Positions 23,902-34,194 of a DNA stretch of 64,000 nucleotides are shown here, in pieces. The position numbers and the translations under genes were made by a program. Position 1 is the stretch's first letter. Each line of letters begins with the position of its first letter. The notes under the pieces are model-generated. The model made no database searches. It was given only the letters and a program-made list of their open reading frames with translations, and had not been told where the DNA came from. This stretch comes from Marisa cornuarietis (Eukaryota; Mollusca; Gastropoda; Architaenioglossa; Ampullariidae), in contig SMMW01000093.1 of NCBI GenBank assembly GCA_004794655.1, forward strand, positions 227,433 through 291,432, in the 5' to 3' direction.

Positions 23902-23906
23902 AATTG

Positions 23907-23916
23907 AGCACAGTTG
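23907..23916. repeat. Right target duplication of the minus-strand LINE insertion
   Basis: AGCACAGTTG, identical to 21,063-21,072. Confidence 0.88.
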
Positions 23917-23998
23917 AGCAGATTTTCAACTGTCGTCTTCTTATAGAAAAGCATCTTCAGCATCAGCGGGACGTTTACCACAACTTCATTAACTTTAA
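23917..23998 (+). mobile_element. Family A LINE, plus-strand copy, segment 2
   Basis: Encodes EQIFNCRLLIEKHLQHQR and HNFIN, the direct continuation of segment 1. Ends at the TTAA that starts the next insertion. Confidence 0.88.
23995..23998. repeat. Left TTAA target duplication
   Basis: TTAA shared with 24,668-24,671. The uninterrupted LINE sequence has ACATTAAGAAGG at this point, so one TTAA is ancestral and the other was created by insertion. Confidence 0.8.
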
Positions 23999-24667
23999 CT
24001 CATAGGAGTCGCTCCGTAGAGCGTTTTACGGAGGCCCGCGTGAACGGCTGAAGTCGCTCCGTAAGATGTTTTACGGAGGGTGTTAAATATTTTTTTCGTC
24101 GATTTCTATAGGTAAAAAAGGGAGCTAACTGCGGAAATCGCTTTAGGAATCATTTATCTAGAGTTACCTTCCTTGGCATTATTTACTCGATTGTTTCTTC
24201 GACGAAATTTAAAATTTTCTAGACCTAGTCACTGCCTTGGAAAATGGCGATTCCAAGAACGTTTTTCAGTGCAAAAAGCACTCGAACTCTATTTCAAGAT
24301 GATGTATGACGACTAAACTGACGTGCTTGTTGCACAGGCTCATTCCACGTGTGTTTCTGACATATAAACTACGTTGGGGGCCATATTTGTGGTCATAGGA
24401 CCTAGTCTCGTGTGGTCTAGCCTACTCCAAAACAACTTTTTATGGGATACCGTTTACTTACCCTCCCGGATATCTAACTGTAAAAATAGTCGAGCTTCAT
24501 GCGAATTCAGGTAAGAACATGTGAATTCTACTAATATTTATCTATCTAACAAATCAAAATCCATAGCTATATCCTACATGGTTATATTTTTACAATTTTC
24601 TGAAAATGACAAAAATTCATGCATCCAGAGAGAGCGGCCTGTGACGAAGGGGCACGACTCCAGTGAG
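23999..24667. mobile_element. 669-bp TTAA-flanked non-autonomous DNA element (piggyBac-like MITE)
   Basis: Inserted cleanly into LINE coding sequence at TTAA. Ends are imperfect inverted repeats: CTCATAGGAGTCGCTCC on the left against CTCACTGGAGTCGTGCC read inward from the right (13 of 17). Near the left end two tandem motifs of AGTCGCTCCGTA followed by TTTTACGGAGG each fold as a short palindrome. The rest is A/T-rich with no usable frame (one 64-codon frame at 24,521-24,715 is chance). TTAA duplication is typical of piggyBac elements; the termini do not start with the usual CCC, so the superfamily is an inference. Confidence 0.75.
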
Positions 24668-24671
24668 TTAA
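24668..24671. repeat. Right TTAA target duplication
   Basis: TTAA following the right inverted repeat; LINE coding sequence (AAGAAGGCATTTGATAGAG) resumes here. Confidence 0.8.
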
Positions 24672-25084
24672 GAAGGCATTTGATAGAGTCTGGCATGAGG
24701 GGCTATGGCATGTGATGCGGAAATTCAATATTGAAGAGGGCCTCGTCCAAGATGTTGAAGCGTTATATAACAGCTCAACGAGTACAGTTCTGCTGAACAA
24801 CCAAATAGGAGCTTACTTTCGCACCACAGTAGGGGTACGACAAGAATGTCCCCTGTCACTGGTGTTGTTAAATATTTTCTTGGAGAACATCATGCTCGAA
24901 GCTCTTCATGATCATTGCAGATGACATTGATCTGTTAGCAGGTACTAACAAAGAACTGCAAGACCTCACCAACAGACTGACAGACAGCTCAAACGAATAT
25001 GGAATGGAGACCATCACTGAAAAGAGCAAAGTTATGATCAATGCCAACAGCAAAGCAGAGATCTATGTGAACGGGGTACAGCTC
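24672..25084 (+). mobile_element. Family A LINE, plus-strand copy, segment 3 (RT catalytic region)
   Basis: Encodes KAFDRVWHEGLW, MRKFNIEEGLVQ, a GVRQECPLS block and ADDIDLLAGTNKEL. About 50 bp between LEALHD and the ADD motif are missing compared with the other copies, removing the segment that reads ISIGGRP in them. Ends abruptly at GGGGTACAGCTC where the next insertion begins. Confidence 0.88.
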
Positions 25085-25174
<90 letters not shown>

Positions 25175-25208
25175 TGATTGATGATTGATGATGATGATGA
25201 TGATGATG
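25085..25208. repeat. (GAT)n microsatellite
   Basis: Twenty-nine or so perfect GAT units, then GATTGATGATT interruptions and more GAT. It is the 3' tail of the minus-strand LINE fragment, expanded after insertion. Confidence 0.95.
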
Positions 25209-25691
25209 CTGATGAGATAAAAAAAACTAGTCCATTTGAAACAAGTTGGTCGTCAGTTTTTTTCTTGAAAGTTGCAAGACTCTCAGACTCCTTGGTCGAG
25301 AGGGGAAGCGAGTTCCACAGAAGCGGGGCTACATTTGAGAAGGATCTGAAACCCATTGTCTTTTTGTTTGTGTTCCCTGTCTGAACATTTGGTCGTCTCA
25401 GTCTGGGTTGGGCTGCTGAACGAAGGTTCCGCTGAGGTTGGTGACGGTGAATGAGATCTTGTAGATATGCAGGCACAAGGTCGTGAAGGCAGCCATATGT
25501 CAGGGTCAACAATTTGTGGTCGATCCCTTTCTCCACAGGAAGCAAGTGTAGGTCATATAACACGGGAGTAATATGGTCAGTCTTTTTCTTTCATGCAACT
25601 ATTCTAGCAGCCGTATTTTGCACTCGCTGAAGCCTCGACAACTCACTCTTTGAAATTCCCCAGAGGCAGCTGTTTGCAAGTCTAATCTCGA
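25085..25691 (-). mobile_element. L2/CR1-like LINE 3' end with long (ATC)n tail, inserted in family A LINE
   Basis: Read on the minus strand: a carboxy-terminal reverse-transcriptase tail with LYDLHLLPVEKGIDHKLL, LTYGCLHDLVPAYLQDL and LLWNSLPLSTKES, a pattern common to the ends of L2/CR1-group ORF2 proteins, followed by a stop and then an ATC repeat. The tail shows on the plus strand as (GAT)n, about 85 bp uninterrupted plus an interrupted part, to 25,208. LINE A coding sequence stops before it and resumes after it (GAGGTCAGCAGC). Target duplication is probably CTCGATGA/CTCGAATGA but is blurred by the tail. Strongly 5'-truncated. Confidence 0.8.
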
Positions 25692-26203
25692 ATGAATGAG
25701 GTCAGCAGCTTCAAGTACTTGGGAGTCACCCTCTCCAAGGACGGCAGCTCTACGCCAGATATCCGCATCAGGATCGCAACAGTAACAGCAGCAATGACTA
25801 GACTAGATAGGATTTGGCATAGCCACAAGATAAGGTTCACTACCAAGTACAGGCTATACAAATCCCTGGTAGTGCCGATCCTGCTCTACGGATGTGACAC
25901 GTGGACTGTGCTCGCCGACACGGAAAGGAGAATCCAGGCGTTCGAGAACAAGTGTCTGAGGAGGCTGCTCCGGATCTCATACAAATAACATAAAACCAAC
26001 GACTTTGTAAGGAACAAGATTGCCACACTGGTAGGAGACCAGGAACCTCTACTATCAACAGTCAAGTGACGTAAGCTGGTCTGCTTTGGTCACGTGACCC
26101 GGCACGACACCCTGTGGAAGACTATCCTTCAAGACACCTTGGAGGGTGGTCGACGCCGCGGTGGTCAGAGAAAGAACTGACTTGCGAACATCAAAGACTG
26201 GTA
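25692..26203 (+). mobile_element. Family A LINE, plus-strand copy, segment 4 (RT carboxy end)
   Basis: Encodes EVSSFKYLGVTLSKDGSS, LLYGCDTWTVLADTERR and RLLRISYK, then, past stops, the GHVTRHDT region. It ends at AAAGACTGG without reaching the ACTG-repeat 3' end found in the other copies, so the 3' end is missing. Confidence 0.88.
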
Positions 26204-26500
26204 AACTTCTGGGCCGACGTTCCAGTCACTGAGTATGACAAGGGTGTACTTCCTAGGTACTGCCTTGAAAACCCCTTCTAGCTGATCGTTGAAATCGTTT
26301 TGTCGTCTTGGAACTCGGAGCATAACCTTGGACAATGATGAACTTGAGAGGCATGGTGGGGATGCAAACAGAACTCCGACAATGGATGTTCAGTGATGAC
26401 AGCTCCGACCACTTGTCTGCTTAGAGGGAAGCCAGTGCCGCTCTCAGGTCCTAAGCCTGACCATCTGAGCGCTGCCAGCTCCACAATCTCTCACAGATAT
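26204..26500 (-). mobile_element. Degenerate LINE endonuclease fragment
   Basis: Minus-strand translation gives ELAALRWSGLG, SGTGFPLSRQVVGAVI and, in another frame, EGVFKAVPRKYTLVILSDWN, which align with the start and middle of an RTE-type endonuclease (compare EVRWTG and KAVPKKDILVVLGDWN in family A). The sequence is diverged from family A, so it may be another subfamily. It abuts the truncated family A copy. Confidence 0.7.
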
Positions 26501-26884
26501 TTTTCTATCTCACAGGGAGAGTTATTACACTTTGCCTCACTTTCCTAATGTGTGGACGCACCACGCGCCAATGGAAACTTTTCCTCAGTGTTAATGGTGG
26601 TTTAGCCCCAATGCCACTTTCTTCGCCGTCCCCCACCCGGGAACTAGTCGCTAAGGCGCGAAGTCGTTGTTGATGTGGTTAGGCCTCAAGCGATCCAGAA
26701 TGAAGTTTCTTATCCCTTGCTTCTACATGTCCTTTTTCTGGGCTTAAATACTAGGTGGCACTCATCTCCTCTTCAAACAAGACCACAGATGAGCTTTTAT
26801 CTTTCCCAAGATTAACCACATGGCAATGGGATCATTTGCTCTCAGAGTGGTGGTAGGGTGACGAATGGTGCTTGTACTTAAAGA
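26501..26884. other. Spacer, no gene recognised
   Basis: About 380 bp unique sequence; no domain, RNA gene or repeat seen. Confidence 0.55.
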
Positions 26885-28095
26885 CGTGAGTGCATTGTAG
26901 AAATCTTGGATATGTGTGTGACAGAGTTAAGTGCACTTTGGTGAGAGATGATGGGATATGTGTGGGACAGAGTATGGGATATATGTGGGACACAGCATGG
27001 GATATATGTGGGACAGAATATGGGATATATGTGGGACAGAGTATGGGATATATGTGGGACACAGTATAGGATATATGTGGGACACAGTATGGGATATATG
27101 TGGGACACAGTATCGGATATATGTGGGACACAGTATAGGATATATGTGGGACACAGTATAGGATATATGTTGGACACAGTATGGGATATATGTAGGACAC
27201 AGTATAGGATACACGTGGGACACAGTATGGGATATATGTAGGACACGGTATGGGATATATGTGGGACACAGTATAGGATATATGTGGGACACAGTATGGG
27301 ATATATGTAGGACACAGTATAGGATACACGTGGGACACAGTATGGGATATATGTAGGACACGGTATGGGATATATGTGGGAAAAAATATGGGATATATGT
27401 GGGACAGAGTATGGGATATATGTAGGACACAGTATGGGATATATGTAGGACACAGTATAGGATAAATGTGGGACACAGCATGTGATACACGTGGGACAAA
27501 ATATGGGATATATGTGGGACAGATTATGGGATATATGTGGGACACAGCATGGGATACACGTGGGGTAGAATATGGGATATATGTGGGACACAGTATAGGA
27601 TGTATGTGGGACAGAATATGGGATATATGTGGGACACAGTAGGGGATATATGTGGGACACAGCATGGGATACACGTGGGACAGAATATGGGATATATGTA
27701 GGACACAGTATGGGATATATGTGGGACAGATTATGGGATATATGTAGGACACAGTATGGGATACACGTGGGACAAAATATGGGATATATGTGGGACAGAT
27801 TATGGGATATATGTAGGACACAGTATGGGATATATGTGGGACAGATTATGGGATATATGTGGGACACAGCATGGGATACACGTGGGGTAGAATATGGGAT
27901 ATATGTGGGACACAGTATAGGATGTATGTGGGACAGAATATGGGATATATGTGGGACACAGCATGGGATACACGTGGGACAGAATATGGGATATATGTGG
28001 GACACAGCATGGGATACACGTGGGACAGAATATGGGATATATGTGGGACAGCATGGGATACACGTGGGACAGAATATGGGATATATGTGGGTGTT
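26885..28095. repeat. 23-bp minisatellite array (about 52 copies)
   Basis: Unit of 23 bp: GGGATATATGTGGGACACAG plus TAT. Variants GATACACGTGGGAC, GTAGGACAC and GGGACAGAATAT are arranged in recurring blocks, for example a block of about 120 bp near 27,190-27,240 recurring at 27,310-27,360, and another near 27,540 recurring at 27,860. Frames of 60-428 codons on both strands are repeat translations. Confidence 0.95.
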
Positions 28096-28669
28096 TTTTA
28101 CTGTTGTCCTTTTCCAGTTGTTACTCCAGGCTCTTAGGGTCCAGGAGGGCCGCCATATCTGCAAATGGTGGTACTAAACTGCCTTCCAGATTCCTTAACC
28201 CTTTGTACTGTTCTTATCTTCTGCACTGTCATTTAGTTTTAAACACTATATGTGTATATATATATATATACTGTTTATTATTGTGTTAAAGTAACAGTTT
28301 GTTGGTTAATGACTTTGTAGGCTATAGTCGTAACTGAAGACCATATCTTGATGTAACAGTTGTAACAAAAACTCCAAGAACGTGAAACAATTTCACAGTT
28401 ATAAGCTAGACAAATATAGAAACAGAAAGTAACTGACAGCCTACAATACAAGACAAAATAAGGGGTCAAACAACCAAGTAACAAGAGTTCAAACATCATC
28501 ATGTGACTTATATACCTCTTACCGTTTATACCGCTTATACCTCTCATACCTTTCACTAGAGAAGCTCCGCTCGTAATACGTGCAGCCGGTTAGTTCTTCA
28601 AAGTTACACTAGCCTGTGATGGTACATGGTAGATTCCTTGGATACGTCAGCATGCCAACCATATAGCTC
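28096..28669. other. Spacer, no gene recognised
   Basis: About 570 bp, A/T-rich, with a short (TA)n at about 28,255-28,271 and ACCTCTTACCGTTTATACCGCT-like short repeats of TATACC near 28,510-28,550. No gene supported. Confidence 0.55.
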
Positions 28670-29780
28670 TACAGCGTGTCAACCATAATAAATGATCTGC
28701 AGGGTGTCAAACATAATATTCTAAGCCATACTATTCTACAGCATGTCAACCATACTATTGTACAGCGTGTCAAACATACTATTCTACAGCGTGTCAACCA
28801 TACTATTCTACAGCGTGTCAACCATACTATTGTACAGCGTGTCAAACATACTATTCTACAGCATATCAACCATAATAAATGATCTGCAGGGTGTCAAACA
28901 TAATATTCTAAGCCATACTATTCTACAGCATGTCAACCATACTATTGTACAGCGTGTCAAACATACTATTCTACAGCATGTCAACCATAATAAATGATCT
29001 GCATGGTGTCAAACATAATATTCTAAGCCATACTATTCTACAGCATGTCAACATACTATTGTACAGCATGTCAAACATACTATTCTACAGCATGTCAACC
29101 ATAATAAATGATCTGCAGGGTGTCAAACATAATATTCTAAGCCATACTATTCTACAGCATGTCAACCATACTATTGTACAGCGTGTCAAACATACTATTC
29201 TACAGCGTGTCAACCATACTATTGTACAGCGTGTCAACCATACTATTGTACAGCGTGTCAACCATACTATTCTACAGCATGTCAACATACTATTCTACAG
29301 CATGTCAACATACTATTGTACAGCGTGTCAACCATACTATTGTACAGCGTGTCAACCATACTATTCTACAGCATGTCAACATACTATTGTACAGCATGTC
29401 AACCATACTATTCTACAGCGTGTCAACCATACTATTGTACAGCATGTCAACCATACTATTCTACAGCGTGTCAACCATACTATTGTACACCGTGTCAACC
29501 ATACTATTCTACAGCGTGTCAACCATACTATTCTACACCGTGTCAACCATACTATTGTACAGCATGTCAACCATACTATTCTACAGCGTGTCAACCATAC
29601 TATTGTACACCATGTCAACCATACAATTCTACACCGTGTCAACCATACTATTCTACAGCGTGTCAACCATACTATTCTACAGCGTGTCAAATATACTATT
29701 GTACAGCGTGTCAACCATACTATTCTACAGCGTGTCAACCATACTACTCTACAGCGTGTCAAACATACTACTGTACAGCG
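28670..29780. repeat. 24-bp minisatellite array with higher-order blocks (about 45 copies)
   Basis: Unit of 24 bp: CATACTATTCTACAGCGTGT plus CAAC. Units alternate TATTCTAC and TATTGTAC and GCGTG/GCATG. A marker unit with AATAAATGATCTGCAGGGTG followed by AATATTCTAAGCC recurs near 28,685, 28,870, 28,988 and 29,103, giving irregular higher-order blocks in the left half only. Frames in several phases stay open (up to 286 codons) because 24 is a multiple of three. Confidence 0.95.
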
Positions 29781-29989
29781 TAGTGTTTAAAACACTCGCT
29801 TGTCACCACTGCAGTGAGCGGCTCAGGGTTCAGATCTCGTCTCGGGACACTCTCTGTATGTGACACCTGTTCGCAGGGCTGGGCGGCGGGGGTTTTCTCC
29901 GGGTACTCCGGTTTCCTCCCCCCTCCCTTTCCCCCCATAGTGCGAAATCACCGCAAGGTGGAAGCACTTTCCAACTAAATAAACAACAA
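29779..29989 (+). mobile_element. tRNA-derived SINE
   Basis: Starts in the last satellite unit with an A-box-like GCGTAGTGTTTAAAACACTC, followed by a B-box-like GGTTCAGATCTCG at 29,827-29,839, the expected internal RNA polymerase III promoter. A central block at about 29,891-29,920 (TTTTCTCCGGGTACTCCGGT) is widely shared by SINEs of marine invertebrates. The 3' part has GTGCGAAATCACCGCAAGGT and ends AAATAAACAACAAG. A diverged second copy lies at about 51,055-51,240. No clean target duplication was found. Confidence 0.75.
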
Positions 29990-30185
29990 GAGGGACTGCC
30001 AGACGTAAGAGGGAGTGACAGAAGGAAGAGGGACTGACAGACGTAATAAAGAGAGACTGACAGACGTAAGAGGTGCAGACAAAGGGAAGTGGGACTGACA
30101 GAATTAAAAGGGACTGACAGACATAAGAGGGAGTGACAGACGTAAGAGGGAGTGACACACGTAAGAGGGAGTGACAGACGTACGA
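29990..30185. repeat. 20-bp minisatellite (about 10 copies)
   Basis: Unit near AGGGACTGACAGACGTAAG, with several indels. Follows the SINE directly. Confidence 0.88.
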
Positions 30186-30697
30186 TTAACTGAGGAAGGA
30201 CACAAGCTGATATTGCCTACTGTTGTTCTATTCATTCTGTCTTTAACCCTACCCCTTTCAAAGGTGCGTCTACTGACGCTGTATAAGGGAAAAAGGTAGA
30301 AAAGAGAAATTCTCAGGTTTGGGTTTGGACTCGGCCTACTTTTCAGGGGGAACTCACTGGCAGATCTAGGTGTCGGTTACATGAAACTCACGGACAAAGC
30401 TCGGGGTTTTGTCAACTTACAGAACACGTGCTGTCACACACTGTCTGATGAAGACTAGAGCCAGTTGTAACGAGCTCCCATACCTTAGACTAGTGATAAA
30501 GCGATGTTATTAACCTATTTTCCGCCGCTATAGCCCTTGTGTCATTTAGAGCCGCAATTAACCTGTTTGTCGTCATGCAGAAAGATTGGCCGATAGTAAA
30601 CCTTGTCTCTAAATGGCGCTTGGCTTGTCAACAAGAATGGACAGACGGTAAACTTTATTCCACGTGGCACGTGACTAGACAGCAGCAACAAGCTACA

Positions 30698-30760
<63 letters not shown>

Positions 30761-30984
30761 AGATCAGGCCCTTTTGTAAGAGCTGCCTGCCGCCTGAGCA
30801 GACCATTGGTCACTGACACAATTCATTTCGTCAGACCTTCTTTGAAACTTGACTGTCATCATGGGCCTGAACTACAACATCCGGTCTTGGTGACCTGAGT
30901 GTGGGCTCTCAATGGTTGTCGACATGATGGCAAGAAAGACATTTTCATCATAACCGAAGACAAGGAATAATGGCAGGTAAAAAG
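30186..30984. other. Spacer with a (TG)n microsatellite, no gene recognised
   Basis: About 800 bp. The only structured part is the TG tract at 30,712-30,757. A 119-codon plus frame (30,539-30,898) reads through the TG tract as Cys-Val repeats and shows no domain. Confidence 0.55.
30712..30757. repeat. (TG)23 microsatellite
   Basis: Uninterrupted TG dinucleotides. Confidence 0.95.
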
Positions 30985-31405
30985 TGACATAGCAGTAGCT
31001 CAGATGACTAAATGACATAGCAGTAGCTCAGATGACTGACATAGCAGTAGCTAATATGACTGACATAGCAGTAGCTCAGATGACCAAGTGACATAGCAGT
31101 AGCTCAGATGACTGACATCGCAGTAGCGCAGATGACTAAGTGACATAGCAGTAGCTCAGATGACTGACATAGCAGTAGCGCAGATGACTAAGTGAGATAG
31201 CAGTAGCTCAGATGACTGACATAGCAGTAGCTCAGATGACTAAGTGACATAGCAGTAGCTCGAATGACTGACATAGCAGTAGCTCAGATGACTAAGTGAC
31301 ATAGCAGTAGCTCAGATGACTGACATAGCAGTAGCTCAGATTACTGACATGTCAGCGTGCTCAAATCGTTAAGTGACACAGCAGTAGCTCAGATGACTGA
31401 ATGGT
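30985..31405. repeat. 52-bp dimeric minisatellite (24 + 28 bp)
   Basis: GACATAGCAGTAGCTCAGAT repeats, alternately followed by GACT and GACTAAGT, so the spacing alternates 24 and 28 bp. About 16 subunits; the alternation is regular from 31,090 to 31,330. Confidence 0.93.
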
Positions 31406-31439
31406 TCATGTTAACTTCCGATTCAAATGCTGGCCACCT

Positions 31440-31830
31440 ATTACACATGGGTGACCGTTATAAACACTTGTGATGCTCACTCGTCACACATGGGTGACCG
31501 TTATAAACACTTGTGATGCTCACTCGTCACACATGAGTGACCGTTATAAGCGCTTGTGATGCTCACTCGTCACACATGAGTGACCGTTATAAGCGCTTGT
31601 GATGCTCACTCGTCACACATGAGTGACCGTTATAAGCGCTTGTGATAGCTCGCTCGTCACACTTGAGTGACCGTTATAAACACTTGTGATAGCTCGCTCG
31701 TCACACATGGGTGACCGCTATAAACGCGTGTGATAGCTCACACACCACAAAGGGGTCATCGTTACGTATACCTGTGATTGCTCACCCGTGACAAAAGTTG
31801 TCATTGGTGTTTTTAGATTGCTCACCTGTT
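31440..31830. repeat. 43-44 bp minisatellite (about 8 copies)
   Basis: Unit with GATGCTCACTCGTCACACAT followed by GAGTGACCGTTATAAGCGCTTGT; later units read GATAGCTCGCTCG. Diverges to the right. Confidence 0.92.
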
Positions 31831-32640
31831 AGGACGCGTTCATACGGCGGTAGGCGCGGTGCACTTTGCACGTGCTATCAGCACTGGCGGCCTGGCCACG
31901 CACTTTCAGCTGTTATCAGCAAACGGATCGGCGGGACTGCTGTGTGGGCTGGCGACTAATAAGGCGCCGATATCGTTCGTTTACAAAATCAATTACTTGC
32001 TTCGAACAACATGGCGCTCGCCATTCCCACCCTCCGTTCTGCGGGCACCAGCGACGGGGAGGTTGGGTGGGCCCCGGGTAGCGGGTATCGGATGTGGGCC
32101 CCGTCGTTGGGTAGCCAGGGCCGAGGATGTGTGTGTGTGGGGGGGGGGGAGAGGGGTGTATGTGCGATCTCGTCGGGTGTGGGCTCGTCGCTCACTTGAT
32201 CTAGGAAAATTACCGGCAATGGCGATTGAGACCAGACTTATTGAATTGTTTTTGCCGTCGTGAACAAACTATTTGACGTGTGAACGAATGGCTTTCATCC
32301 TAATAGTCGTTACAAGGCAAACAGGAGAACAGACTTGCTAAGGCCAATATGGCTACCCGTGAGTCCACTTATACCGACTACCCCCATTTTATCAGTTTGG
32401 AATAGGGTCAACGGAAATAGAGGAGAAGGAATGCTCCAGCTCCCTAGTAGGTCACAGAGTGTAAACATTATCTTGCTTCTATTAAAATTCAAAATGTATA
32501 GAAACACCTGTCACGAACAAGTGAGTTAGTTTTAACCGCCTTGGCGCTCAACTTTCTTAGACCTTATGACAAGTTCATGTAAAAGGGAGAACATCCGTTG
32601 TCCGTATGTGACTGTCTTTGTGAGAGGGAGGGATAAAAAG
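31831..32640. other. Spacer with a GC-rich, CpG-containing core; no gene confirmed
   Basis: The part from about 31,840 to 32,200 is GC- and CpG-rich compared with the window, with a G-run at 32,140-32,150. Overlapping plus frames (31,859-32,263, 134 codons; 32,011-32,199 beginning at an ATG in AACATGGCG context) have no recognised domain. It could hold a promoter and first exon of an unseen gene, but I see no supporting splice or domain evidence. Confidence 0.35.
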
Positions 32641-33660
32641 TATAGTATACTTACTGAGTAGACATAATACAGTTATTGAACAGACATTTAAGATACGGCT
32701 ACTAAAGACCATAGTATACTTACTGAGTAGACATAATACAGTTATTGAACAGACAAGATACAGCTACTAAAGACGATAGTATACTTACTGAGTAGACATA
32801 ATACAGTTATTGAACAGACAAGATACAGCTACTAAAGACCATAGTCTACTTACTGAGTAGACATAATACAGTTATTGGACAGACAAGATACAGCTACTAA
32901 AGACCATAGTATACTGTGTAGACATAATACAGTTATTGAACAGACAAGATGCAGCTACTAAAGACCATAGTCTACTTACTGAGTAGACATAATACAGTTA
33001 TTGAACAGACAAGATACGGCTACTAAAGACCATAGTATACTGAGAAGACATAATACAGTTATTGGACAGACAAGATACAGCTACTAAAGACCATAGTATA
33101 CTTACTGAGTAGACATAATACAGTTATTGAACAGACAAGATACAGCTACTAAAGACCATAGTATACTGAGTAGGCATAATACAGTTATTGAACAGACAAG
33201 ATACAGCTACTAAAGACCATAGTATACTTACTGAGTAGACATAATACAGTTATTGAACAGACAAGATACGGCTACTAAAGACCATAGTATACTGAGTAGA
33301 CATAATACAGTTATGGACAGACAAGATACGGCTACTAAAGACCATAGTATACTTACTGAGTAGACATAATACAGTTATTGGACAGACAAGACACAGCTAC
33401 TAAAGACCATAGTATACTGAGTAGACATAATACAGTTATTGAACAGACAAGATACAGCTACTAAAGACCATAGTATACTTACTGAGTAGACATAATACAG
33501 TTATTGAACAGACAAGATACGGCTACTAAAGACCATAGTATACTGAGTAGACATAATACAGTTATTGAACAGACAAGATACGGCTACTAAAGACCATAGT
33601 CTACTGAGTAGACATAATACAGTTATTGAACAGACAAGATACGGCTACTAAAGAGCTTAA
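32641..33660. repeat. 61/65-bp minisatellite array (about 16 copies)
   Basis: Unit with GAGTAGACATAATACAGTTA and GAACAGACAAGATACAGCTACTAAAGACCATAGT split over about 65 bp. Units with ATACTTACTGAG and ATACTGAG (4 bp shorter) alternate through much of the middle, giving a dimer of about 126 bp. Confidence 0.94.
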
Positions 33661-34194
33661 TGTAGCTATTGAAGAGGCAAAATACATTTATTAGAAAGAC
33701 ATAATACAGCTATGGGAGAGAGAGACATAATGATAACAAAGCTACTGAAACTATTGAAAAGACTACTATTGTTACTAAAGAGTAAAAAATTGGGTCACTG
33801 AAAAGGCAACATAGGTATTGAGCAGAAAAAAGTTAATGAAGAGACTCATGTGTAAGAGCAAACAATTTTCCCACAATAGTGTTTTCTGTGAAAACCATGG
33901 CTGCTCCTAAGTGACAATGAGACCTTTGATACGATCAGAAAATGTCAGGTGACTAACTCTGCTAAAGGTCAGATGTCAGCAGCGACAGTTGAGTGGACTA
34001 TGGTGAGCAGCTTGTAACAGCGGTGAGCAGTTGTGGCTGTGGACTAATTAACACTTGTGTCTCGAGCAGCTGGAGGGAACACCAATTATTGATAACTACT
34101 ACCGTAACATAACTGTATCTGGGCTGTAGGACCACTCACTCTAAAGACTCCTGTGAAATTATTTATTAAAACTTCTACATTAATTCACAAAATT
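33661..34194. other. Spacer, no gene recognised
   Basis: About 530 bp, A-rich at the left with a decaying echo of the preceding array (AAGAGGCAAAATAC, AAAGACATAATACAGC). No gene supported. Confidence 0.55.

Larger units (their letters stand above)
21073..23906 (-). mobile_element. Family A RTE-like LINE, minus-strand copy inserted into a plus-strand copy
   Basis: A 2,834-bp non-LTR retrotransposon read on the minus strand. Its 3' end is at the left and closes with a short tandem tail (GACGACTGACTGACTGA in minus orientation), the same ending seen in the copy at 54,648-55,586. The 5' end is truncated within the endonuclease domain. Flanked by a perfect 10-bp duplication. Coding order is apurinic endonuclease, then reverse transcriptase, then a carboxy tail with FFGHVTRHDTLSKTILQG, a pattern I associate with RTE-like elements (clade by motif impression, not tree). 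A frameshift separates the two domains, so it is unlikely to be active. Confidence 0.9.

Noticed and set aside
26832..28164. Frames of 329-428 codons in the 23-bp array
   Set aside because: Repeat translations on both strands; period 23 simply cycles through three stop-free phases.
29820..29840. A tRNA gene suggested by the B-box-like motif
   Set aside because: No cloverleaf can be formed around it; the rest matches a SINE body.
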